NCBI RefSeq assembly: GCF_905207245.1
Contig: NZ_CAJLKP010000023.1
Location: 1 to 64,000, forward strand
Direction: 5' to 3'
DNA from: an uncultured Bacteroides sp.
GTDB lineage: Bacteria > Bacteroidota > Bacteroidia > Bacteroidales > Bacteroidaceae
DNA length: 64,000 bases
Below the pieces are notes generated by a model. The model was not told the origin of the DNA and did no database searches. It saw nothing but the letters and a program-made list of their open reading frames with translations. Below, one piece after another: positions 8,595 to 17,946 of this stretch (positions are counted from its first letter, which is position 1; the number at the start of each line of letters is the position of its first letter). The position numbers and the translations under genes were made by a program.

Positions 8595-10336
8595 TTAATA
8601 TTTATTATTATTTAATCCGATAGTTATCGGCAGCAAATTCTCATAATCGGTACGACCGATCACTATCTGTTTGAAGAATTCCTTCAGATATTGCAGTACA
8701 GGTACGCCTTGCATCTTGCAGGTAGATATTATCGTATGGTATGCGGCTGATACACTTGCCATCTTTCCGCTTCCGAAGAATAGCGAGTTCTTACGTTCTC
8801 CGGCTAAAGGACGTATGAAACGTCATGCGTATATGCAAACAGTTGTGTCCAAAAAGCCTTCAGATACCGGAGAGCCTTTTCCATTAGTTCACCCCGTGGA
8901 GGATGATCATCACTCAACAATGCGTCAAGTTTACTGCGCAGACGGATTATGATTTCTTTTGTCTTAAGATTGTTCCGACATGTCTTTATCTGTTCCGGGG
9001 AAAGCCGCCCATGCTCATATTCAGCCTCCAACACATAAAGTTCACCAATGCAATCAACGAAGAAAGCGGCATCAAGGTCACCACCTTGTTCCATGGCATA
9101 TTTGAACTTTGCCCTTGCATGTGCCATGCAACAAACATGTTCGATGTCTGTCAGATTGTCATCAAGATACATATATACGTTATATCCATCTGACTGTAAC
9201 GCTTTTATTCCATGGTCACCGAGGATATGGCGTAATACGTCACGACCTCTGGAACCATCCTCATAGCAATATATGACAATCTTCTCTGTCTTGTTGACAA
9301 GATACCATATATACCTCCTGTAAGCGGATTTAACTTTCACCTTGCACCAGGTCTCATCACAATGGATGACTGAATCTTTTTCAAGGCAACATTCTTTCAG
9401 GAAACCTATCAGTTTGTTAATATGAAATGAACCTTTCTCAAGCCAATTGGTCAGGGTCATGCGGCTTAGCCGCATATCCTCGTCAAGGATACGTGATATC
9501 TCTCTGTACAAAGGAGTGTCAAGAACATATTTGTTGAAAGCAAGATAAGCCATAAAGGTACTTGACGCATGAGTACCGGGTACGACATCCATTATTTCAG
9601 GTTCGCCATCAAGAGGAAAGTATCCGTCACGGATGATTCCCTCAACTGTCTTGTAGCGGATTACTTCATAATCATGCTCTATTATACTGCTTACCTGCTC
9701 GTAAGAATACCGGCGCATACGTTTTATGATAATGGCACCTTCAGGCAATTTCGTTATATCACATTCATGGCAGACGGATTTGTCGGCCGTCATGGTGCGG
9801 TATGCCTTACCTTGTCTGTACAGGCGGACTTCTTTCTCCTTCTTTTCCGGTTCCACATCAGACTTATCAGAAGCTGACGATGTGTTTCCTAAAGATTCCC
9901 GTGTCCCGTCAAAATCATCCTTGTTTTTGGTATGGTCATCATCCTCTGTTTTCTTGGACTTACGTTGCTGACTCTTGCTGCCATAAGTATGCTTATTATT
10001 CAGTCGGATAACCTCTTCCAGAGAAGTTATCTTTTTAAGCAGATGCTCTATCAGGGAATCTTTGGCCTTGGCCCGCTTTTCTGATTCTGCGAGCATAGCT
10101 TTGAGGTCGGACATTTGCCTGTTCACATCAAGAAGCCCATCAAGCTTGGCCATGAGTTCCTCATTGCGCTTTTCATCGCGAAGGTGCATGGCCATAAGCT
10201 CACATAACAATTTTGATTTTTCGTCACTTGACATATCTGAATATGGATCCACCCAAGGTTCCGGAGAATCATCCCTGGCCTTAAGCAGCTTTGATGAAGT
10301 TAATATTCTAGTGCGTTCTTCCTTGTCCATATTCAT
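8595..10336 (-). pseudogene. tnpC: IS66 transposase TnpC, broken by a 3' deletion
   Basis: The first 510 codons (10336 to 8804) give a normal IS66 TnpC: leader with coiled coil, zinc-ribbon-like CHECD segment, then the DDE domain with HCDETWCKV and LQSDGYNVY. The frame then shifts at about 8820-8825: after FAYTHD it reads into a stop, while the next frame continues FIRPLAGERKNSLFF to GLNNNKY and the stop at 8595. Compared with the decayed IS66 copy at 30127-31145, which keeps IDNNIAERL at this point, the stretch holding the catalytic Glu is missing. The loss is about 11 codons and is not a multiple of three. Confidence 0.85.
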
Positions 10337-10397
10337 TGTCTGTCACACTATAAAGATACGAAAAAACAATGATACTGACAAGAAAACACACGATTAT

Positions 10398-10732
10398 TTA
10401 CCTAATATTCAGACCCTTAATTACAGGGATTTCCAATAATAACACAACATCTTCCCAATTGATTTTATGCACGGGAAGGTTGTTTTCAAACTCGACATGC
10501 ATAAACTTATAACCGGGAACAAAACGTTTCTCATACAGGCTGTAAGAACGTCTGTCGTAGCTGAACAGACGATAAGCCTATGGTCTTTGGACATCACTAT
10601 AAACACGTCGCCAGCCTGAGGCTCACGGGCCAATTGCTGGTGTATGATAGACAATACACGCTCATATTTGCAACGCATATCGTGAAAGCCACGCAAATAA
10701 TAGAATTGATTCAGGCCGGTGATGCTTAACAT
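10398..10732 (-). pseudogene. tnpB: IS66 accessory protein TnpB, frameshifted
   Basis: Begins MLSITGLNQFYYLRGFHDMR at 10732, the IS66 Orf2 start, and runs normally to VFIVMSKDHRLIV. There the frame shifts (near 10565-10575): the family continuation RLFSYDRRSYSLYEKRFV is found in another frame and ends INWEDVVLLLEIPVI at the stop at 10398. A loss of four bases (or one base net) explains it. TnpB is required with TnpC for IS66 movement, so this adds to the evidence that the element is dead. It overlaps the end of tnpA by 7 bases. Confidence 0.8.
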
Positions 10733-11088
10733 AAAGCCTCCAACTTCTCTACTAAGCGTTTTAGACCATCGTAGCTTAAATTTCGCTGTTGAATATGAAT
10801 ACCGTTGGTCATCCGAATATCCACCATGATGCGGGAAATACCTGATGATTGTGGAGAAGGGGCAACTTCGTTCTCCGAAGTACTCTCCGCGAGACTCGCA
10901 GGAGCACCTTCCACATGAACGGGAACTAACTTGTGACGCGTATCCTTGTACCATTTTTCAAACAGGTTATAAGGGAGCTTGTTTCTAAAGCAGAACTTCT
11001 GCATCGATTCGCCGGAAGGGGCGGCTTCAGCTTTGTAGCGAATAAAGAATCTTTCAAAATCTGAGTTGCTGTACATTAATTTATGCAT
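10726..11088 (-). CDS. tnpA: IS66 TnpA-like protein
   Basis: A 120-residue helix-turn-helix type protein of the IS66 OrfA group. The core reads SDFERFFIRYKAEAAPSG then a helical FCFRNKLPYNLFEKWYKD segment, and a C-terminal part, VDIRMTNGIHIQQRNL, typical of this family. The true start may be the second Met (11076), because the related fragment at 11124-11291 also begins MYSSSDF. It is the only intact ORF of the element. Confidence 0.8.
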   Translation of the reverse strand: MHKLMYSNSDFERFFIRYKAEAAPSGESMQKFCFRNKLPYNLFEKWYKDTRHKLVPVHVEGAPASLAESTSENEVAPSPQSSGISRIMVDIRMTNGIHIQQRNLSYDGLKRLVEKLEALC

Positions 11089-11123
11089 TCATCAGCGAAG
11101 GTCATATATAGCTTTTTGGGACG

Positions 11124-11291
11124 CTAACTCTGGACCGGAACGATTTTCTTACGAGTCTTAACAAACCAAGCATTAAAGTCACGATAAGGAACACCTTGGG
11201 TTAGACAAAACGAATTGATCGAAACTCCTTGGGGATCACCCTCAGTCTTGTAGAGGAACCATAACTTTTCAAAATCACTGCTGCTGTACAT
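11124..11291 (-). pseudogene. Truncated tnpA of a second IS66 element
   Basis: A 55-codon ORF starting MYSSSDFEKLWFLYKTEG and running through the helix-turn-helix part to VKTRKKIVPVQS. It is clearly a diverged relative of the intact tnpA next to it. Its reading frame is cut by the end of the neighbouring IS66: the stop codon lies inside that element's inverted repeat. The rest of the element is missing. Confidence 0.8.
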
Positions 11292-11368
11292 AAAACTACT
11301 TTTTTAAGTGTCCAGCAAAGGTAAAGACTAAATGGGAACAGATCAAGACGTCATTTTGGGACGCTTAC
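11129..11368 (-). mobile_element. Remnant of a second IS66 element
   Basis: The outer boundary at 11358-11368 is GGGACGCTTAC, the complement of GTAAGCGTCCC, an IS66-type end of a different subgroup from the adjoining element (GTTAGCGTCC). It contains only the truncated tnpA. It separates the capsule operon's last gene (ends 11440) from the defective IS66. Confidence 0.7.
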
Positions 11369-11439
11369 CAATGAGTGCTTACTCTTCAATAGCAATTGCT
11401 AAAAGTTCAAAAAAATAGAATAATCAAAAGAAAGAAATT

Positions 11440-12267
11440 CTAGGATTTATTCAAGAAAAATTTCTTATATAAAAAAACACCAATCTTTGGTGAAATAAGA
11501 TGCCCTGCCAATTGGAGTGCAATAACATATAGAAGGTCAGACAAGCCAGCATATCCGCTTTTATAATTATTATAAATGACTCGTATAACAGCTTTTGAAT
11601 CTGTCATTGATATTCTCCGTGAGAACTGGTCTTTATTGGACCTATATAACAAAAGAGGTTCGGGAATATTCATTGCATTCACATGATTTTGCACTATTTT
11701 AGTAAATAGAGCAAAATCCTCACCTCTTTGAGTCTCGTTATACCCACCATATTGGGCCACAATACTCTTTTTGTACATGACTGTTGGGTGATTAAAAGGA
11801 TTGCGTCTCTTGCCAAATCTATAAATCTCTTCATAAGTAGATGGCATTTTTTTTCTTCCTTCAATTACATTTTCATCATCAGAAAACAACAAAATGTCCG
11901 ATCCTAAAATTCCAAGCTCAGGGTCTTTATTAAAAGCAGCTATCTGCTTTTCAAATCTGTTAGGCAGTGAAATATCATCAGCATCCATTCTGGCTACCAA
12001 TTCATTTTTACATTTTGCCAATCCAAAATTAAGAGCCGCCCCAAGGCCTTTATTAGCTTCATAACCACAGACATGAATGAAGTTATACTTAGATGAATAT
12101 TCATCAAGGATAGCTTCAAGTTCTTTTGTTAGTGGGCCATCTTTGACTATGACAAAATCATCTGTAACAAACCTTTGCGATATAATACTATCTATACTCC
12201 TTCTAAAATAATGAGGATTTTCTTTATTATAAACTGAACTTAAAACGCTATATTGGCTGTAACTCAT
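11440..12267 (-). CDS. Family 2 glycosyltransferase
   Basis: A 275-residue GT-A fold glycosyltransferase. The N-terminal nucleotide-binding part begins YSVLSSVYNKENPHYF; the acidic metal/nucleotide site is ARMDADDISLPNRF (DxD type); a later RGEDFALF segment corresponds to the acceptor-side acidic motif. There is no transmembrane segment until a weak C-terminal hydrophobic helix, so it likely works at the inner face of the membrane, adding one sugar to the lipid-linked capsule repeat unit. It is the last gene of the operon and overlaps the transketolase subunit gene by 4 bases (ATGA). Confidence 0.9.
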   Translation of the reverse strand: MSYSQYSVLSSVYNKENPHYFRRSIDSIISQRFVTDDFVIVKDGPLTKELEAILDEYSSKYNFIHVCGYEANKGLGAALNFGLAKCKNELVARMDADDISLPNRFEKQIAAFNKDPELGILGSDILLFSDDENVIEGRKKMPSTYEEIYRFGKRRNPFNHPTVMYKKSIVAQYGGYNETQRGEDFALFTKIVQNHVNAMNIPEPLLLYRSNKDQFSRRISMTDSKAVIRVIYNNYKSGYAGLSDLLYVIALQLAGHLISPKIGVFLYKKFFLNKS

Positions 12268-13181
12268 AAGTTATTGTTTATCTTTTCTACAATACCCTTG
12301 GCATCAATACCATACTGACCTCTCAGATACTTCTGATCACCAACTCTTACCGAGTATTCATCATTCAAACCCGTGCGAAGCAATGTGGCTTTTTTTTCCT
12401 TCATTTCAGCCATTACCTCAGCAACAGCTGATCCAAAACCACCAATGATATTGTGCTCCTCACATGTTACAATCAATTCGAAACTCTTTGCAACCTGCTC
12501 GACAGTTTCCTTATCAATAGGCTTTACTGTTGGAAATGTATAAACAGCAGGATTGATAGTCTTGTCATTCAGCATTTCCTTTGCAGCTGTTACCTCCTCA
12601 AAGATAGCACCAGTAGAGAAAATAGCAACCTTCGCGCCATCGCACACCTTGATAGCTTTACCAATCTGAAAATTATCAATCTTATCATGAATACGTTTCT
12701 CTCCTCCTCTACCTAAGCGAAGGTAAGCAGTTCCCTGGTATTTAACTAATGCCTTAGTACATTCCTCAGCCTCAATAAGATCCGCAGGAGCAAGTACAAC
12801 TATATTTGGTAGTGCACGAAGAATCGCAAGATCCTCAGTTGCCTGATGGCTCATACCAAGAGCACCATAAACGAAGCCACCACCAATACAAACAATTTTC
12901 ACATTAACATTGTGGTAAGCGCAATCATTACGAATCTGTTCTAGACAACGAAGTGTTGGAAAGTTACCAATACTGTATGTAAATACGTTTTTGCCCGTTA
13001 GTGCCATACCAGCAGCCACACTAGTCATATTCTGCTCTGCAATACCGGCATTGGTAAACTGATCTGGACATTGCTCCCAGAAAGGTTTCAAAACTCCAAA
13101 TCCGAGGTCACCAGTTACGAGTTCTATATCCTTATCTTCTTTGGCAAAAGCTACCAAAGTTCTCACAAATGTATCTCTCAT
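12264..13181 (-). CDS. Transketolase, C-terminal (pyrimidine-binding) subunit
   Basis: A 305-residue protein equal to the second half of transketolase: a pyrimidine-binding domain (FTNAGIAEQNMTSVAAGMAL includes the Glu that activates thiamine diphosphate) and a C-terminal domain (from about residue 190). It pairs with the N-terminal subunit encoded 9 bases upstream, and the two should form one heteromeric, thiamine-dependent two-carbon transferase. Its place between sugar-modifying and transferase genes in a capsule operon points to making a special keto-sugar precursor rather than to central metabolism. The exact donor and acceptor are unknown. Confidence 0.9.
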   Translation of the reverse strand: MRDTFVRTLVAFAKEDKDIELVTGDLGFGVLKPFWEQCPDQFTNAGIAEQNMTSVAAGMALTGKNVFTYSIGNFPTLRCLEQIRNDCAYHNVNVKIVCIGGGFVYGALGMSHQATEDLAILRALPNIVVLAPADLIEAEECTKALVKYQGTAYLRLGRGGEKRIHDKIDNFQIGKAIKVCDGAKVAIFSTGAIFEEVTAAKEMLNDKTINPAVYTFPTVKPIDKETVEQVAKSFELIVTCEEHNIIGGFGSAVAEVMAEMKEKKATLLRTGLNDEYSVRVGDQKYLRGQYGIDAKGIVEKINNNL

Positions 13182-13190
13182 TTCTTTATT

Positions 13191-14204
13191 TTATACGTTA
13201 TGAACCTTTTCTGTTGTACCAATCTTTGCATCCACTCTTCTCATCTTCTCTGGATAAGATGTATTCCAAGTATAAGAGAAAGTGTGATCATTGTAGATGT
13301 CATCATTCTCAGTAGGCAATTGAGGGTTCTCAATGCCATTTGGAGTATAAAAATCATCACATCCCTCTGGCTTAATCTTATGCAATTCGTTAACAGCACA
13401 ATCATACTCCCATCCGTCGTGTGGGAAACGGTAGTGCCAAAGAATATCATTCTGCATAAAAGGTATTCCATACCCCTTGATGGTATTCGCAATGATAACA
13501 GTTGGCTTGTGGTCATCATTTGCAGAATATTCCGCAACCTTCTTGAAAGCAGACTTCAACTCTTTATGATCATTGCCATTGACTTCTATCACATTCCATC
13601 CAAAAGCCTTCCACTTCTCACCAAAGTCCTCAATTTCCAATGTATTCTCATTGAAGTCCATACTTTGCATATGGTTATGATCTACAATAGCACAAAGATT
13701 ATTTAAGCGGAAATGATTAGCAAACAATGCAGCTTCCCATACCGAACCTTCATCACATTCTCCATCACCAAGGACAACAAATGAACGTTCCTTGCGATTA
13801 TCTTTCTTAAGTGCATAAGCAAAACCTACAGCTGCGCCTAGACCATGACCTAAAGAGCCTGTAGAGAAATCAACACCAGGAAGGTGGTGAGATACATGAC
13901 CAGAAAGACGACTGCCATTCTGATAATGGGTTTTCAGTTCCTCAATATCAAAGAAACCACACTCTGCAAGTGCAGCATATATAGAAGCACCTGCATGGCC
14001 TTTACTCAAAATAAAGCGGTCACGACCTTCCCATTTAGGATTCTTTGGATCGTAATTCAACACATTGCCATATAATGTTGCCACAATATCTGCAACAGAG
14101 AGAATTGCACCAAGGTGACTACCACCACTTAAATGAGTCATTTCTACTCCATGTCGACGAATCTTCCATGCTAGTTGCTCGCTAGTCCATTTATAAATTG
14201 CCAT
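13191..14204 (-). CDS. Transketolase, N-terminal (diphosphate-binding) subunit
   Basis: A 337-residue protein matching the first transketolase domain. The thiamine-diphosphate/metal motif is GDGECDEGSVWEAALFA, ending in the Asn of VDHNHM. HLSGGSHLGA and LSKGHAGASIYA are the conserved substrate-side loops. The split into two genes is common in specialised carbohydrate loci and unlike the single-chain housekeeping enzyme. It is 9 bases upstream of its partner and 5 bases downstream of the initiating sugar transferase gene. Confidence 0.9.
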   Translation of the reverse strand: MAIYKWTSEQLAWKIRRHGVEMTHLSGGSHLGAILSVADIVATLYGNVLNYDPKNPKWEGRDRFILSKGHAGASIYAALAECGFFDIEELKTHYQNGSRLSGHVSHHLPGVDFSTGSLGHGLGAAVGFAYALKKDNRKERSFVVLGDGECDEGSVWEAALFANHFRLNNLCAIVDHNHMQSMDFNENTLEIEDFGEKWKAFGWNVIEVNGNDHKELKSAFKKVAEYSANDDHKPTVIIANTIKGYGIPFMQNDILWHYRFPHDGWEYDCAVNELHKIKPEGCDDFYTPNGIENPQLPTENDDIYNDHTFSYTWNTSYPEKMRRVDAKIGTTEKVHNV

Positions 14205-14209
14205 ATTTT

Positions 14210-14863
14210 CTATTTTAGTTGAGTCCTTTCGTATTTATCTACAATCTCCTGTACAGACTTAGGTAATTTGTCTGACTTGGTTATTACCTTATAAACTGTC
14301 CACAAAATACACTTGATATCACCAAAGAATGAATGATGATAACGATAGTAAAGCTGTAGTTCCAACTTCAATGGGCGAACCATTTTCAAGTAATATTCAT
14401 CAGAGTCTGCAGCCTCTGTAAAGTCCTTAAACTGAGCAATATTTACCATTGATGCCCAATCAGTAATTCCTGGTTTCTGATCAAGAATTGGCATCTCTCT
14501 ATCGGTATACATATTTATATAGTAACGCAATTCTGGGCGTGGACCAACCAAACTCATATCACCTATCAAAACATTAATTAACTGAGGAAGTTCGTCCACT
14601 TTAGTTTTACGAAGGTAGTGACCAATCGTTGTGATACGATCGTCATCATCACCAACATTCCACTTGCCCTTACCCTCGCAATCAGGTTTCATACTCCGGA
14701 ACTTAAATATGCGGAAATCCTTTCCATAATGACCTACACGAACACCACGAAAGAATATACCGCCTTTAGAGTCGATAACGATAATCAATGAAATAATCAA
14801 GAGGATTGGAGACAAACAGACCAATCCTATAAAACTAAATATTATATCAAATAATCTTTTCAT
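14210..14863 (-). CDS. Initiating sugar phosphate transferase (PglC/WcaJ type)
   Basis: A 217-residue monotopic phosphoglycosyl transferase. One N-terminal membrane helix (IIFSFIGLVCLSPILLII) is followed by the bacterial sugar-transferase domain: FRIFKFRSMKPD, KVDELPQLINVL and DMSLVGPRPE, which hold the Asp-Glu catalytic pair and the phosphate-binding Arg. It should load the first sugar phosphate on undecaprenyl phosphate at the inner membrane and so start capsule repeat synthesis. In Bacteroides capsule operons this gene usually lies near the 3' end, as here. Confidence 0.92.
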   Translation of the reverse strand: MKRLFDIIFSFIGLVCLSPILLIISLIIVIDSKGGIFFRGVRVGHYGKDFRIFKFRSMKPDCEGKGKWNVGDDDDRITTIGHYLRKTKVDELPQLINVLIGDMSLVGPRPELRYYINMYTDREMPILDQKPGITDWASMVNIAQFKDFTEAADSDEYYLKMVRPLKLELQLYYRYHHSFFGDIKCILWTVYKVITKSDKLPKSVQEIVDKYERTQLK

Positions 14864-14869
14864 ATTTTA

Positions 14870-15628
14870 TTACATGTTAGCACCATCTACAGGAATATTT
14901 GCTGCCTGCATGAAAGATGATTTATCACTTGCCATAAAAACAACCACATTCGCAATCTCCTCAGGAGAACCAAAGCGATTAACAGCCTGATGATGACGAA
15001 GGAAGTCCTCAACACGTGGGTGACCTTCTCTTACGTACTTATCCCAATAGCTGCCCTCGAAAGCTACAGCCCCTGGCATAACAGAACACATCAACACTCC
15101 TGTAGGAGCTAACTTGCGCCCAACAGTAGTAACATAAGCATTCAAAAATGCCTTAGCAGATGCATACAATGGATTGCCACGAAGCATCTGAGCAGAAATA
15201 GAAGAAATATGAATAACGCGCCCACAACCTCTCTCAATCATTGGAGGAAGAAGAATACTATTCATATCAATTGAAGCAAGCACATTAAATCTCAATGCAT
15301 AAATCCAATCCTCAATACCAGCAAGATGATCACGACTAACAAGCGAACCACCTACATTGTGAACTACCACATCAAAGACACCATATTTTTCGATCAAATC
15401 AGAAGCAAACTTCTTTGTATCACATTCCATGATGTCAACAACCTCGTACTGATATGATTCTACACCTATTTCAAGAGCTTTCTTTCCTACCTCCTTTAAG
15501 AGATCCTCAGAACGTGCAATATTAACGATCTTACAATTTTCCTTTGCAAAGCCCATTACAATACCTTCACCTATGCCCTTACTACCACCAACAATAAGAA
15601 CGTTTTTTGATCTTAAGCCTATATCCAT
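14870..15628 (-). CDS. Short-chain dehydrogenase/reductase
   Basis: A 252-residue SDR with the cofactor motif GGSKGIGEG at residues 14-22, the active-site Ser in HISSISAQ and the YASAK catalytic pair. The last residues, FMQAANIPVDGANM, match the classical SDR end. It likely oxidises or reduces a sugar intermediate. Genes on both sides (sugar transferase, candidate sialyltransferase) fit a role in making a capsule precursor, possibly acting on the keto sugar made by the transketolase pair. The cofactor (NAD or NADP) is not decided by the sequence I can see. Confidence 0.88.
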   Translation of the reverse strand: MDIGLRSKNVLIVGGSKGIGEGIVMGFAKENCKIVNIARSEDLLKEVGKKALEIGVESYQYEVVDIMECDTKKFASDLIEKYGVFDVVVHNVGGSLVSRDHLAGIEDWIYALRFNVLASIDMNSILLPPMIERGCGRVIHISSISAQMLRGNPLYASAKAFLNAYVTTVGRKLAPTGVLMCSVMPGAVAFEGSYWDKYVREGHPRVEDFLRHHQAVNRFGSPEEIANVVVFMASDKSSFMQAANIPVDGANM

Positions 15629-15677
15629 TATTTATAATTTGTTTTATTTTTCCATACCTTAATCTCTCGTATTAAAC

Positions 15678-16706
15678 TTAAAGTTGCTCTATATGCCTAA
15701 ACAACAATTCATACGATATACCTTTTTTGTGTATCCTATAGAGATTATCAAGTTTATATACATAATCGTCCAATGAATAGACTCTATTTGTGTCATCTTG
15801 GCTAGCGTAGAATAACAGGCTTGATTCATAACCGTACAGGAATAATTTTCTATTCGACATAATAAGTGGCTCCATAGGTTCATCATCATTGATTACGCTC
15901 GTTTTTATAGATTCCTCTTCAATTTTTTTTTCTATCAATGCTTTAACCTTACAATCTTGAAATGGATGATACTTAATATAAAGCGTATTACAATTCTTTT
16001 TTAGCTTATTTACCAAATAACTAATTGAACTTATAAAACTCTTTTCGCTAATGAGATTGTATTCAAGGAGGGGACTCACTATAAAAATATGAGACCCATA
16101 TTCCAGAGGTAGAAATCCATTATACTTAGGAAAAGGTAATTGAATAAAATCATCTATCAATGGCTCAATGTCACTTTTAAAATAGAAATATTTTGGTCGT
16201 AATGACGATTTGCGATACGGTGCAAGAAATGGATGTTCAAATTCAATTCTATTGCTAAAAAAATCAAGTCCTTTTAATAAGTAATGCTTTATGCCATGAA
16301 ATAATACGGGGGGACGTTTGAACAATTCTTTTTTATAGCTTCCAATTCCTTCTTCGATTAAATTATAACCTACACACAATGAATTTGTTATCATCGATTG
16401 GCACGCAAATGATGTAGTATTTGGAATATATAGAATATATTTCTCATTCGTTGTAGCCTCACGTACAAAAGCATCCAACTTCCGTATACTTAAAGGTAAT
16501 CTTAAGAATTTTCCAATTGATATTGACTTAAATAGAGTCATTATTTCAGTTCCATCTACTGAATTATATATATCTTTTTCATATTTATTTACGTAATGAT
16601 TATCTATAAAAAAAATCACATCATCAGGATTAATATCTAAGAAAGATATTATACCCTTCGAAATATAAAACGTTATAGAACTGTGAACACAGAATAGATG
16701 TTTCAT
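15678..16706 (-). CDS. Candidate sialyltransferase (GT52 / polysialyltransferase-like)
   Basis: A 342-residue protein without signal peptide or clear membrane segment. Three short patterns match the GT-B bacterial sialyltransferase clan (GT38/GT52/GT80): an acidic-acidic-Gly site in NLIEEGIGSYKKE (near residue 117), a KYHPF His-Pro motif (near 255) that in the clan binds the CMP donor, and a Ser-Ser site in YGYESSLLFYAS (near 306). The operon also makes a nonulosonic-acid synthase and cytidylyltransferases, so a CMP-sugar user is expected. The assignment is from motifs and context; a general GT-B transferase is the alternative. Codon use is AT-rich like the other transferase genes nearby. Confidence 0.6.
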   Translation of the reverse strand: MKHLFCVHSSITFYISKGIISFLDINPDDVIFFIDNHYVNKYEKDIYNSVDGTEIMTLFKSISIGKFLRLPLSIRKLDAFVREATTNEKYILYIPNTTSFACQSMITNSLCVGYNLIEEGIGSYKKELFKRPPVLFHGIKHYLLKGLDFFSNRIEFEHPFLAPYRKSSLRPKYFYFKSDIEPLIDDFIQLPFPKYNGFLPLEYGSHIFIVSPLLEYNLISEKSFISSISYLVNKLKKNCNTLYIKYHPFQDCKVKALIEKKIEEESIKTSVINDDEPMEPLIMSNRKLFLYGYESSLLFYASQDDTNRVYSLDDYVYKLDNLYRIHKKGISYELLFRHIEQL

Positions 16707-16711
16707 TTATT

Positions 16712-17905
16712 TCATTGTGCTATTTGTTTTTTTAACACATTTCCGCTATAATCAATATAAAGAAGTCCTCCATATAAAGCTAAAAAATACGGCAATGCAA
16801 AAACGAAAGGCCTTTGGTAGACAGATAGAAAAAATATAAAAATATATAAAACTTTAAGTTTATTACTATATGCAAATTTATAAGCACTTAAGAATAAAGA
16901 ACCCAATATAAGAATAGTACCTATTAAGCCATAATCAACAACATATGATTTATATGATGAAACGCTAAAAGACGTCTTTGAAGCATATCCAGAACCCATT
17001 CCAGTTAAGAAATCTTCAGACATTACAAACGATTGATAAAATTTATTAAAGGCATCTTCGGCTCTATTATCCATATTTAAAATACCCTCTTTATTACTAG
17101 GAGAAAATCTTTGAATAGTACTATTTACAGCCTGATTACCGAAATCTAAATTTGCAACACTAATAATAAGACTTAATATTACTGCTAAGACAATCCACAT
17201 CATTTTGCTTTTATAACGTGTAAAAACAAAATATACAAAGATTAAAATAAGAAAAGCTGCCGATAGCGTGAAGATTCCTGCTACAAACATTACAATATTA
17301 TCCCATCTCTTTAACTTGACCCCATCAGCTACTAAATATAGAGCTAATAACGTTCCAAAATAACCCGGTTCGTTAAAAAGTCCGCACAGACGAAAACCTG
17401 TTTCAGATGCATAAAAATAAGCAAAATGGAAATTGATATAATAAGTACCAGGTATATCCAGATAATATGGTAATACCTCAAATGGGAAAAGACTTGTAAT
17501 ATATCCCAATATAGCTATTATACCGCAAAAGCCCATGACCACTAGATATTTCCTATAATATGTAAAGACTTTAAATTTTGTGTCACTATCCAGAAAACAG
17601 AACAAACACATCAAATAGAAGTAGAATGGTTCGAAACATATACTTACATCATATAAATATAAATATCTAAATGAGCAGTATATCAAAAAAGGCATTATAA
17701 TGACAACAGAACTAGTTCGTTTTTTTGATTTCAAAATTGAGAATAATGCAAATAAAGAAAGTATTAAGGTTACAATCGTAAGAATTTGTTTTTCTCCTTG
17801 AGTACTTAGAGTACTATCCCCATGCGAACCTGCCCAAGAAAGAATAGCCACAATAAGGAAAAACGAAAACGATACAAAATCAAATAATCTTAAAAATTTA
17901 ATCAT
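16712..17905 (-). CDS. wzy: Wzy-like polysaccharide polymerase
   Basis: A 397-residue membrane protein with about ten to eleven hydrophobic segments and a large periplasmic loop around residues 245-315. The motif GLFNEPGYFG near residue 177 is typical of O-antigen ligase/polymerase proteins. It should join lipid-linked repeat units into capsule polymer on the periplasmic side. As usual for Wzy, sequence similarity is low, and the call depends on topology and on being the only such protein in an operon with a Wzx flippase. Confidence 0.8.
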   Translation of the reverse strand: MIKFLRLFDFVSFSFFLIVAILSWAGSHGDSTLSTQGEKQILTIVTLILSLFALFSILKSKKRTSSVVIIMPFLIYCSFRYLYLYDVSICFEPFYFYLMCLFCFLDSDTKFKVFTYYRKYLVVMGFCGIIAILGYITSLFPFEVLPYYLDIPGTYYINFHFAYFYASETGFRLCGLFNEPGYFGTLLALYLVADGVKLKRWDNIVMFVAGIFTLSAAFLILIFVYFVFTRYKSKMMWIVLAVILSLIISVANLDFGNQAVNSTIQRFSPSNKEGILNMDNRAEDAFNKFYQSFVMSEDFLTGMGSGYASKTSFSVSSYKSYVVDYGLIGTILILGSLFLSAYKFAYSNKLKVLYIFIFFLSVYQRPFVFALPYFLALYGGLLYIDYSGNVLKKQIAQ

Positions 17906-17946
17906 AAATAGATGCGTTTATGCAACAACTGACATATTAATTTAAT

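Larger units (their letters stand above)
8509..11128 (-). mobile_element. IS66-family insertion sequence, defective
   Basis: Terminal inverted repeats are GTTAGCGTCC at 8509-8518 and its complement at 11119-11128. Between them lie tnpA, tnpB and tnpC in IS66 order. tnpB has a frameshift and tnpC an internal deletion, so this copy cannot move by itself. The 8 bases outside the two ends (8501-8508 CAGAGTCG and 11129-11136 TCTGGACC) do not match, so no target duplication is seen. The right end instead abuts a fragment of another IS66, which suggests recombination between copies or a deletion after insertion. Confidence 0.85.

Noticed and set aside
8501..11136. 8-base target duplication around the IS66
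   Set aside because: The flanking 8-mers CAGAGTCG and TCTGGACC differ, so no duplication can be claimed.
13071..13706. Plus-strand open frame of 211 codons across the transketolase genes
   Set aside because: Both transketolase halves on the minus strand have conserved motifs through this whole stretch.
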